Positions 35,510 through 43,263 of a stretch of 43,263 bases of DNA are shown piece by piece (within the stretch, counting starts at the first letter, position 1; every line of letters begins with the position of its first letter). The notes beneath the pieces were generated by a model that worked only from the letters and a program-made list of their open reading frames with translations, made no database searches and had not been told where the DNA came from. A program made the position numbers and the translations under genes. Source of the stretch: Candidatus Manganitrophaceae bacterium. GTDB lineage: Bacteria; Nitrospirota; Nitrospiria; SBBL01; JAADHI01. The stretch spans positions 1-43,263 of the forward strand of contig JAADHI010000100.1 in NCBI GenBank assembly GCA_013151935.1, given 5' to 3'.

Positions 35510-35953
35510 ATGGCAAAATACCAAAGCCACTTAGAAGCACTCATCAAGGTCAGAACATATCGAGAAGAAGTGGTTTATCGAGAGCTACTGGAACAGGAAA
35601 ATCTGCTCACACTTGAAAAAACAGCGCTTCATGACTTGATTGAATCCACTAATGCCGCGGTAGATCGGCTCAGTCAATATCAGAAAAAAGGCGGGAGTCC
35701 AACAGAGATTCAGACACATTACGATTTTATCAAAAGCCAAGGTTTACAAATCAAGACACAAGAGGAAAAAATCGCCCTGCAAGACGAAGCTGTAGAACGG
35801 AAACGCCTGGAACTTAATGAGGTCGTTCAAGAAAAGAAAATTGTGGAAAAATTGGAAGCACGGCAAAAAGCGGCCTATGTAGAAAAATTGAAGAAACAAG
35901 AAACCTTCTTACTCGACGAAATTGCCAGCCAGCGAAAGATGAGGACAACATAA
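35510..35953 (+). CDS. fliJ: Flagellar export chaperone FliJ
   Basis: 147-aa coiled-coil protein immediately after fliI. Confidence 0.85.
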   Translation: MAKYQSHLEALIKVRTYREEVVYRELLEQENLLTLEKTALHDLIESTNAAVDRLSQYQKKGGSPTEIQTHYDFIKSQGLQIKTQEEKIALQDEAVERKRLELNEVVQEKKIVEKLEARQKAAYVEKLKKQETFLLDEIASQRKMRTT

Positions 35954-35955
35954 CA

Positions 35956-36498
35956 ATGACTTCAGAGCCGACGATCTGCACAGAAAATAAGGGATCAAGA
36001 TACGCACTCATCTTCCAGACCCTCCCTTTGATTTCTGTGATTACCCTCGTCTTTTCCCTCTTTATACTGGGACAAGCACAGTTGAGCTCAGCAGAAACCC
36101 CGAAGGCCTTGCTTGAAGCTCTACAACAGAGAAATACCGAAATCGACACACGCGAAGCAAAAATCCTAGAGCGAGAAGGTCAGCTTGATCTGTTAGAAAA
36201 AGAAATACGCGGAATGTTGGATGAATACATCAAACTCAAAGAGATCGTTGACCAGAAAACATCCGAAGAAACCCTTGCAAAGCAGAAAAAAAGAGAGGCT
36301 CGCGTCAATCGCCTCTCCAAAATATACCAATCAATGGACGCAAAAATCGCCGCACAACGGATAAAAAGAATGAAAAGATCAACTGCACTCAGTCTTTTAA
36401 GAAAAATAAAAGAAAAACAAGCCGCAAAAATTCTCAGCAATATGAGCGCAACAGCGGCCACACAATTTAGCGAAGCCTTTATCAGAGCAGATAAATAA
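35956..36498 (+). CDS. MotE-like protein (MgtE N-terminal-like domain after coiled coil)
   Basis: N-terminal TM, coiled coil, then LSKIYQSMDAKIAAQRIKRMKRSTALSLLRKIKEKQAAKILSNMSATAATQFSEAF, after fliJ. Confidence 0.8.
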   Translation: MTSEPTICTENKGSRYALIFQTLPLISVITLVFSLFILGQAQLSSAETPKALLEALQQRNTEIDTREAKILEREGQLDLLEKEIRGMLDEYIKLKEIVDQKTSEETLAKQKKREARVNRLSKIYQSMDAKIAAQRIKRMKRSTALSLLRKIKEKQAAKILSNMSATAATQFSEAFIRADK

Positions 36499-36616
36499 TT
36501 TTCCGGAACAACTTGTTTATGTCCAATTTTAAGTTTTAGCAACACGAACATTGCGGTTTCTGGCTCAAACGGAGAAGTTTTTACAATTCAAAAAAAACAC
36601 ACACTGTGGTAAAGTG

Positions 36617-36641
36617 GTGCCTCTCATTCTGTAAGAGGCAC
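36617..36641 (+). promoter_or_regulatory. Hairpin directly upstream of a small ORF start codon
   Basis: GTGCCTCT (36617-36624) / AGAGGCAC (36634-36641), perfect 8-bp stem; the purine-rich AGAGG lies in the right arm just before ATG 36644. Confidence 0.6.
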
Positions 36642-36643
36642 AC

Positions 36644-36796
36644 ATGATCACCCGTCTAATTGGATTTTCAACGGCGATACTTTTGGCACTTTCCGCACTG
36701 GATTATTACGACTTTATTCAGATAACAGCAACACCGCTCAAACAACTTGTTGATGCCATTATCGGCTTAGCAGAGACCTTCAAAGAAAAAATATAA
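36644..36796 (+). CDS. Small 50-aa putative single-TM protein
   Basis: MITRLIGFSTAILLALSALDYYDFIQITATPLKQLVDAIIGLAETFKEKI*; below the ORF-track cutoff; fits the gap between motE-like and hldD. Confidence 0.45.
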   Translation: MITRLIGFSTAILLALSALDYYDFIQITATPLKQLVDAIIGLAETFKEKI

Positions 36797-36835
36797 GCCT
36801 TTAACACTGTAGGTACACGCTTAAAGTGTATATTC

Positions 36836-37783
36836 CTAGGTCTGATTCAGCCACGCCATATAAGCTCCGACTCCTTCTTCAACGGACTTGAAGGCTGTTT
36901 TATACCCAGCCTTTCGCAGTTGGCTCACATCCGCTTCGGTAAAACTTTGGTAGGCCCCACGTAATTTTTCGGGGAAGGGGATGTATTCAAGTTTACCTCG
37001 TTTATGCCAGGCAAGCACCGCTTTCGCAACATCATTAAAGGTCTGGCTTTTTCCAGTGCCAAGATTAAAAATCCCCGACGTTTCAGGATGTTTCATAAAC
37101 CAGAGATTCACTGCAACAACATCATTCACAGAAATAAAATCCCGACGCTGCTCACCATCACCGTAAGCATCACAGCCCTCAAAAAGCTTGACGACGCCAT
37201 CAGATAAGAGCTGATTATTGAGATGATATGCCACACTGGCCATGCCGCCCTTGTGCGCTTCCCTCGGCCCGTAAACATTGAAATATCGAAATCCGGCAAT
37301 CTGGCTTGTTGCATTGGGTAGAACCCGTCTCACATGTTGATCAAAAAGGAATTTCGAATAACCGTAAACATTTAAGGGCGATTCATATTTTCGTTCTTCC
37401 CGAAAGGTCTTTCCTCCCCCATATACGGCTGCGGAGGACGCATAAATGAAAGGAATTTGACGCCCAAGGCTGTAAGACAGCAGAGATTTTGAATATTCGT
37501 AGTTGTTTTGCAGCATGTAACGCCCATCCCACTCTACGGTAGATGAGCACGCGCCTTGATGGAATATAACCTCAATCGCTTCGTCAAAGGCCTGATTCGC
37601 ATCAATCCGCGTCAGAAAATCTTCCTTGTCGATGAAATCAAGAAAATCGAGATCAACCAGGTTTCTAAATTTATGGCCATTTTTTAGGTTGTCGACGATG
37701 AGGATATCGGTGTGGCCGAGATCGTTTAGACCTTTTACAATGTTACTGCCGATAAAACCGGCACCGCCTGTTACGATGATCAT
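36836..37783 (-). CDS. hldD: ADP-L-glycero-D-manno-heptose-6-epimerase
   Basis: [88 protein letters not shown]. Confidence 0.95.
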   Translation of the reverse strand: MIIVTGGAGFIGSNIVKGLNDLGHTDILIVDNLKNGHKFRNLVDLDFLDFIDKEDFLTRIDANQAFDEAIEVIFHQGACSSTVEWDGRYMLQNNYEYSKSLLSYSLGRQIPFIYASSAAVYGGGKTFREERKYESPLNVYGYSKFLFDQHVRRVLPNATSQIAGFRYFNVYGPREAHKGGMASVAYHLNNQLLSDGVVKLFEGCDAYGDGEQRRDFISVNDVVAVNLWFMKHPETSGIFNLGTGKSQTFNDVAKAVLAWHKRGKLEYIPFPEKLRGAYQSFTEADVSQLRKAGYKTAFKSVEEGVGAYMAWLNQT

Positions 37784-37976
37784 AAGTTATTCCTTCTTCC
37801 TAAGTGTTCAAGCGCTTTGGGAGTCACCTAAAAACGCTCTGAATCTCACCAAAAATTTAGGGGAAGCTTAGCAAAAATACGCATACAAGGTCAGCAAAAA
37901 ACGACCTTTAAGTTGACTCAAATCGAGAGATTGACTACAGTACATCAATTTTCATATCCCATGCAAAAACAATCCT

Positions 37977-38942
37977 TTGAAGAGGGTATTTTCCTTGAAT
38001 GACTTAAATGTATCGGTCATTATCATTAACTATAATTCAAGCGCCTATACCCTGAAATGTGTTCAATCCATCATAAAACACACCTCCAGTCAGCTTAGCT
38101 ATCAAATTGTTATTGTGGACAACAATTCAGAAAAACAGGACTTTGATCGTTTGAAGGCTTTGTCTGAAAACCCAAAAGTAAAAGTTCTTCGCAGTAAATT
38201 TAATCTGGGATTTTCCGGTGGACACATGCTCGGCGTTCAGTTCACAGAAGCACCCTATTATTTTTTTCTCAATAACGACTGCCTTCTACTTAATGACTGC
38301 CTATCAATACTCTATTCTTTTTGTGAACAAAATAAGACGGTTGCATTGTGCGCCCCTCAACTTTTTTCAGACAAAATGAATAAAGTTTGCTCCTTCGACC
38401 ACTTTCCAACACTGACAACAAAGTTTTTTGGAACTGGTGCAATGAGACTTTTCTCGAAAAAAAACTACCCACACAAAAAACAGACTTATGATGAACCCTT
38501 AAAAGTGGACACTGTCAGTGGAAGCACCTTATTTGTGAGAGCAAATTCCTTTTTTGAAGTTGGAGGTTTTGATACAAATTACTTTCTCTATTCCGAAGAA
38601 GAAGACCTCGCCTTACGCCTCTCAAAAAAACACGATGACACTTTTCTCATCCCAGAAGCACAGACACAACACTTTGGAGGCGGAAGCACAAAAAAAACAT
38701 TAGAAATAGAAAAAGAATTTTACATTTCTTTTCTCTATTTCTACCGTAAAAATTACGGGATCTTAAGTACACAAGTTTTAAAAATTTATTTATTTTTAAA
38801 ACTATCTAGAAAATGCTTTAAACACTCAAAGTACAAAAAACTTGCATTTTTTGTGTTATTTGGTGCCTGTTTATCGAATAGTTTAAGACACAAACAAAAA
38901 GGAAGGACTTACGAGGAATATAGATCTCAGTCCTTACTTTAA
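37977..38942 (+). CDS. Family 2 glycosyltransferase
   Basis: VSVIIINYNSSAYTLKCVQSIIKHTSS...IVIVDNNS; LNNDC; GGFDTNYFLYSEEEDLALRL. Start is a TTG (37977 or the one about 18 nt downstream). Confidence 0.9.
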   Translation: MKRVFSLNDLNVSVIIINYNSSAYTLKCVQSIIKHTSSQLSYQIVIVDNNSEKQDFDRLKALSENPKVKVLRSKFNLGFSGGHMLGVQFTEAPYYFFLNNDCLLLNDCLSILYSFCEQNKTVALCAPQLFSDKMNKVCSFDHFPTLTTKFFGTGAMRLFSKKNYPHKKQTYDEPLKVDTVSGSTLFVRANSFFEVGGFDTNYFLYSEEEDLALRLSKKHDDTFLIPEAQTQHFGGGSTKKTLEIEKEFYISFLYFYRKNYGILSTQVLKIYLFLKLSRKCFKHSKYKKLAFFVLFGACLSNSLRHKQKGRTYEEYRSQSLL

Positions 38943-39000
38943 AAGAAGTTTGGAAGAATAAGCATTCACGATTTAAATTGAGTAAACCTCTCTCGCAAAA

Positions 39001-40038
39001 ATGGCCGCACCGCAAACCTTACAAATACTCCCAATGAACTGTTTCCTTTGCAGAAAACAGGGAAGACAAATTTACCAAAATGCTCAGGATTATTTTTTTG
39101 GTTCAAAGGGAGAATGGTTTATGAAACATTGTACTGACTGTGACCTATATTGGCTTGATCCTCAACCTTCTCCTGAAACGCTAATAAAAGCATATGAGAA
39201 TTACTACACACATGAACCCCCTTCACTGAAAAAGCCAAAGGGAATAAAAAAGCTCAAAAAACAATTTCGACTAACACTCTTAAATGCACTTTGCGGGTAC
39301 ACAATCAAAGGAGTCCATCAAAAGTACGCTAAGATCCTTTCTTATCTACCTATTTTAAAAACATATGCATTAAAAAGCTTTGGCTGGCTAGAGGGGCCAC
39401 ACGACACAGGGAAGCTGCTCGACTACGGCTGTGGAAATGGCTCATTTTTAAAACAAATGCAAGAACTCGGATGGGATGTTTCAGGAATTGAATTTGATCA
39501 AAAATCAGTAGATGCGGCCCAAAACTATTTTAGTATCCCCGTTTTTATAGAGGACAGCCAAGACGCAATATTCCCCAAAAACTCTTATGACGCGGTGGCA
39601 ATGAACCATGTCATTGAACACCTGAAAGACCCTCTCAAAACCCTTCAATCTTGTCACCGCATTTTATGCAAGGGGGGACAGATTGTTGTTACGACACCAA
39701 ACGCAAACGCCTTGGGCCATCGAATATTTAAACAGGCATGGAGAGGCCTGGAGTTTCCACGTCACCTGTTCGTCTTTACGCCAAAATCCATCCGTCTTCT
39801 CATTGAAAAAGCCGGGTTTGAAGTATCAGAAGTTAGGACATTAAGCCGCTCAGCCCGATGGATGTGGATTATGAGCCGACAAGCAAAAAAGAAACAATGG
39901 CCTGTCCCTCACAATTACAAGGAAAAAAATATTCGAACAAAACTCACAGCGCGATTCTTTCAAGAAATTGAAGCCCTTTTTTCTTATTTTATGCCTCTTG
40001 GAGAAGAGCTGTTGATTATTGCAAAAAAATATAAATGA
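39001..40038 (+). CDS. SAM-dependent methyltransferase with N-terminal CxxC motifs
   Basis: CFLCRKQ...CTDCDLYWLDPQP; LLDYGCGNGSFLKQMQELGWDVSGIEFD; AMNHVIEHLKDPLKTLQSCHRILCKGGQIVVTTPN. Start may be ATG 39034. Confidence 0.88.
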   Translation: MAAPQTLQILPMNCFLCRKQGRQIYQNAQDYFFGSKGEWFMKHCTDCDLYWLDPQPSPETLIKAYENYYTHEPPSLKKPKGIKKLKKQFRLTLLNALCGYTIKGVHQKYAKILSYLPILKTYALKSFGWLEGPHDTGKLLDYGCGNGSFLKQMQELGWDVSGIEFDQKSVDAAQNYFSIPVFIEDSQDAIFPKNSYDAVAMNHVIEHLKDPLKTLQSCHRILCKGGQIVVTTPNANALGHRIFKQAWRGLEFPRHLFVFTPKSIRLLIEKAGFEVSEVRTLSRSARWMWIMSRQAKKKQWPVPHNYKEKNIRTKLTARFFQEIEALFSYFMPLGEELLIIAKKYK

Positions 40039-40062
40039 GCAACACTTAACTGACCAAAAACC

Positions 40063-41061
40063 ATGAAAATTCTATTTATTACGACAGATGTTGAAGACTA
40101 CCTTTCCGACGCACTACTCCATGGTCTACGTCAACTATTTGCTCAGGATGTCATCGATTTTCCAAAAAAACATTGTATGTATAAGACCTTTCCAAGTTCA
40201 CAACAAATATATGGGAATGGATTTACCTTATACCGAACACTAGAGGACATTCCGCTGGATCGGACACAAACCTTTGAACAAGTAAAGAAGGGTATTTTTG
40301 ATTTAATCGTGTTTTCAGATATTTACAGGCAATACGGTTACCTCACACAACTGCTCCCTTACTTAAAAAAGGAAAACACCATTGTCTGTGATGGTGAAGA
40401 TACATCAGCAATTTTCCCTTATCGCAGTTCTTTCTACAAAAACCCCTACTATGCCACCCTACCGAAACCCCATAAAAAATTTTTGTACTATAAGCGCGAG
40501 TGGACACAAAAAACGATCCAAAAACGCTGGTTCAATCTACTTCCCTCCACACCCTTTGAAAAAATATTAACACCTGAAAACCTAAGACCTATTTCGTTTT
40601 CAATCCCAAAAGAAAAAATCATGAGTCATTTGCCTAACAAGAAGAATTTATTTCCTAAGCACATTGTGGATCAAGAAATATCTGAAAAAATAAATGGGAA
40701 CTTAAAGTACCCTTTTAAGAATGAGTCTGACTATTATGCGGACTTACAAAGTTCTAGGTTTGGCATTACGACAAAACGGGGCGGATGGGACTGCTTGAGG
40801 CATTACGAAATTGCTGCAAATGGCGCTGTAATCTGCTTCAAAGACCTCGATAAAAAGCCCAAAACATGTGCACCTCATGGTTTAAATCACGAGAATTCTA
40901 TTGCCTATCGCGACTACAAAGATTTAATTGGAAAAATAAATCTTCTTTCTGATAAAAAATACAAACATCTTCAGGAAAAGTCAATGCAATGGATTTTGCA
41001 AAATACGACAGTCTCAAAAGCGAAACAATTGATACGAGATTTTGACGCACTACAACACTAG
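40063..41061 (+). CDS. Putative CgeB/exostosin-like glycosyltransferase-associated protein
   Basis: SSRFGITTKRGGWDCLRHYEIAANGAVICFKDLDKKP-type C-terminal segment; located among GT2 and methyltransferase genes. Confidence 0.6.
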   Translation: MKILFITTDVEDYLSDALLHGLRQLFAQDVIDFPKKHCMYKTFPSSQQIYGNGFTLYRTLEDIPLDRTQTFEQVKKGIFDLIVFSDIYRQYGYLTQLLPYLKKENTIVCDGEDTSAIFPYRSSFYKNPYYATLPKPHKKFLYYKREWTQKTIQKRWFNLLPSTPFEKILTPENLRPISFSIPKEKIMSHLPNKKNLFPKHIVDQEISEKINGNLKYPFKNESDYYADLQSSRFGITTKRGGWDCLRHYEIAANGAVICFKDLDKKPKTCAPHGLNHENSIAYRDYKDLIGKINLLSDKKYKHLQEKSMQWILQNTTVSKAKQLIRDFDALQH

Positions 41062-41120
41062 AAAAAAGGCTAAAAATCATAAAAAGAATCTGAGTTAATT
41101 TTTGCCTGAGAATCAAATAC

Positions 41121-41636
41121 ATGAGAATACTAAATTTGGGCTGCGGCCAAAGTAAACAAGAAGGTGAAATTGGAATCGACATTCTGCCGGGAAAGCGTGT
41201 CGACCTTGTCGCAGACTTGGATGGAAACCTTCTCCCATTCCAAGACAATTCCATCGACATCATTCGTTCAAATCATTGCCTTGAACATTTAAGCAACACA
41301 CTAAAGGTCATGGAGGAAATCCATCGTATTTTAAAACCAAATGGGATCGCTGAAATTACGGTACCACACGTGAGTAACATCGGTTTTTTTAAGGATCCAA
41401 CACACAAACGACCTTTCACCTATGAAACATTTGATTATTTCGTCAGAGGCAAAAAACCCATTGCATATACGAATATTGACTTTGAATACCTAGAAAGGTC
41501 TCTCGTATTCGGTTCAGGTTTTCGCGGTAAAATTGGAAAGCTCCTCTTCAAAATTTCAGCTAGAAAGTATGAAAAATATTACACTTGGAGATATCCATGT
41601 TACGAGATTTTTGTCAAACTCAAAGCCTTAAAATAG
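41121..41636 (+). CDS. SAM-dependent methyltransferase
   Basis: MRILNLGCGQSKQEGEIGIDILPGKRVDLVADLDGNLLPFQDNSIDIIRSNHCLEHLSNTLKVMEEIHRILKPNG. Confidence 0.85.
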   Translation: MRILNLGCGQSKQEGEIGIDILPGKRVDLVADLDGNLLPFQDNSIDIIRSNHCLEHLSNTLKVMEEIHRILKPNGIAEITVPHVSNIGFFKDPTHKRPFTYETFDYFVRGKKPIAYTNIDFEYLERSLVFGSGFRGKIGKLLFKISARKYEKYYTWRYPCYEIFVKLKALK

Positions 41637-41701
41637 TTTAATGACAAGCTTAAACACCAGGAAGCTCATTGCGATCCACATCAAACAGGCCCTTTCTGTA
41701 A

Positions 41702-42595
41702 ATGATAAATAACTCAATTTCAATTGTGCTTCCCAACTACAACGGGAAAGAATTACTGGAAGAAAATTTACCCTCCCTCTATCAAGCCCTGAAAAACTTC
41801 GACTTCCCATATAAAATCATTGTTGTCGATGATTGTTCCACAGATGATAGCGTCCCTTTTTTAAGGTCGAAATACCCAGAGGTTGCCATCCTGCAAAATA
41901 AAGTCAATGCAGGTTTCTCCGAAACCTGCAACAAAGGGATCCAATACGCCCAAAGCGATTTAATTTGTGTTTCCAATACAGATGTAACGTTCCACAAAGA
42001 CTACTTCATTCATGCAAAAAATTATTTTAAAAATCCAAAAGTCTTTGCAGTCAAAGGAGATATCATCAATTATGCGGGACAAAAAGACCAAGTTATTAAC
42101 GTCGACAAAACGGCCCGACTCTATTACAAAAGAGGCCTTTTAAGATTTAAAACCCATGATAATTTCGATCAAAAACCCTATGACCTAGAGTATGTGGGAT
42201 TAGGGTGTTGTTTTATCGCTAACACGGCCTACTTGCAGAAATTGGGAGGGTTTGACACCATATTTTCGCCATACTACTGGGAAGACTCGGATCTTGCCTT
42301 GACTGCCATTGAACAAGGCTATGAACTTATCTATGAACCAAAATCCATTGTTTATCATAAAACAAGCTCAACAATGGATAAAACGCAGTCCAGTTTAAAA
42401 CGAAAGATCATCTCAAATCGAAATAAATTTCTTTTTTGTTGGAAACACCTTAAAGGAAGAAAACGATGGATCAATCATGTTTCCGTGATCGTTATTTCAC
42501 TCTTAACCCGTTTTCTTGTATTAGACTGGAAATTTTATTACACGCTCACCCTGGCGATCATGAGAACAAATAGATTTCGAAGATTGAATTCTTAA
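41702..42595 (+). CDS. Family 2 glycosyltransferase
   Basis: ISIVLPNYNGKELLEENLPSLYQAL...IIVVDDCSTDDS; GGFDTIFSPYYWEDSDLALTA. Confidence 0.92.
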   Translation: MINNSISIVLPNYNGKELLEENLPSLYQALKNFDFPYKIIVVDDCSTDDSVPFLRSKYPEVAILQNKVNAGFSETCNKGIQYAQSDLICVSNTDVTFHKDYFIHAKNYFKNPKVFAVKGDIINYAGQKDQVINVDKTARLYYKRGLLRFKTHDNFDQKPYDLEYVGLGCCFIANTAYLQKLGGFDTIFSPYYWEDSDLALTAIEQGYELIYEPKSIVYHKTSSTMDKTQSSLKRKIISNRNKFLFCWKHLKGRKRWINHVSVIVISLLTRFLVLDWKFYYTLTLAIMRTNRFRRLNS

Positions 42596-42625
42596 ATGAC
42601 GCTATCGTCTAAAAAGCAAGTATAT

Positions 42626-43263
42626 TTATTCAGTTCCATGATTCTTCCACCGACGAACCAAAACCTTACTGTATTTTACAAAAACATGCACAAACGATAG
42701 CACTGACGCAAGCAAACCCGCAAAGCCATCCAAAAAACCTTTTTTCAAAAAAAACATCCGAAAAAAGATCCAAAAACCATGAGTGAATGGGGAAAAGATA
42801 GACACCTTTTTCCCCCGTTTTATAATCTCCGTTGCGCTAATTTCAGAAAACTTATCCAAGGTTTTAATATGGGAAGAAACCGTGTCAAAAGAATAATGTA
42901 AAATATCCCCTCGTAGTCGTCCAATTTTTTCGGAATCAACCATGACCTTATCATGCGGGTTTGTGCCGCCCCAACTTGCCTGACCTTTATTAAACAATCT
43001 CACTTTCATATCTGGATACCAGCAATGATTCAGCCAGCGATAGATATAATAGGTCTTTCGCGCCATTTTATAGGCATCATCTCTCCCAAGCCCTGCTTTG
43101 ATCGCAAGAATTGATGCCCTTAATTCATCCGATAGGCGCTCATCACAATCCAGACTCAAAATCCAGTCGTGTGTGGCCTTGCTGACCGCTAGATTTTTTT
43201 GCTCGATATGACCTAAAAATTTTTGATTATAAATTTGAGCGCTGTATTTTGAGGCGATTTTAA
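42626..43263 (-). CDS. Family 2 glycosyltransferase of the LPS core WaaE/KdtX type; N-terminus truncated by window end
   Basis: Frame remains open upstream of the listed start at 43159 (..GHIEQKNLAVSKATHDWILSLDCDERLSDELRASI..); MKVRLFNKGQASWGGTNPHDKV. Confidence 0.85.
   Translation of the reverse strand, partial: KIASKYSAQIYNQKFLGHIEQKNLAVSKATHDWILSLDCDERLSDELRASILAIKAGLGRDDAYKMARKTYYIYRWLNHCWYPDMKVRLFNKGQASWGGTNPHDKVMVDSEKIGRLRGDILHYSFDTVSSHIKTLDKFSEISATEIIKRGKKVSIFSPFTHGFWIFFRMFFLKKGFLDGFAGLLASVLSFVHVFVKYSKVLVRRWKNHGTE

Noticed and set aside
41641-41712. 23-codon ORF (MTSLNTRKLIAIHIKQALSVNDK) overlapping the start of the downstream GT2
   Set aside because: Too short, no conservation evidence; could be a leader peptide but unsupported.

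Overview
The window is dominated by a compact flagellar and chemotaxis gene cluster from a Gram-negative, deltaproteobacterial-like organism (taxonomy is inferred). It is followed by an AT-rich LPS/glycan cluster. Minus strand, about 1-21.7 kb: a globin-PAS4-MCP chemoreceptor (cut by the window start), cheW, cheA, cheY, an MCP-like protein, fliA, flhG, flhF, flhA, flhB, fliR, fliQ, fliP, fliO, fliN, fliM, fliL, flgE, flgD and fliK. Plus strand, about 21.9-36.5 kb: a hybrid histidine kinase plus a FleQ/FlrA-like NtrC-family regulator, a TPR protein, an FlrB/FlrC-like two-component system, flgB, flgC, fliE, fliF, fliG, fliH, fliI, fliJ and a motE-like gene. From 36.8 kb to the end: hldD, glycosyltransferases and methyltransferases. 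The points most worth a second look are: (1) a chemoreceptor with an N-terminal VHb/flavohemoglobin-type globin domain and four tandem 125-aa PAS repeats, missing from the supplied ORF track because it runs off the window edge; (2) an MCP-like protein next to cheY with a CheZ-like D-L-x-x-Q motif and an acidic/aromatic C-terminus; (3) sigma-54 and sigma-28 promoter-like sites and palindromes that suggest a complete flagellar transcription hierarchy within the window; (4) several unexplained structured intergenic elements, including a pseudoknot-ordered inverted-repeat pair between fliP and fliQ and a hairpin masking the start of an unlisted 50-aa ORF. All calls come from reading the sequence and motifs by eye; no database search was run.
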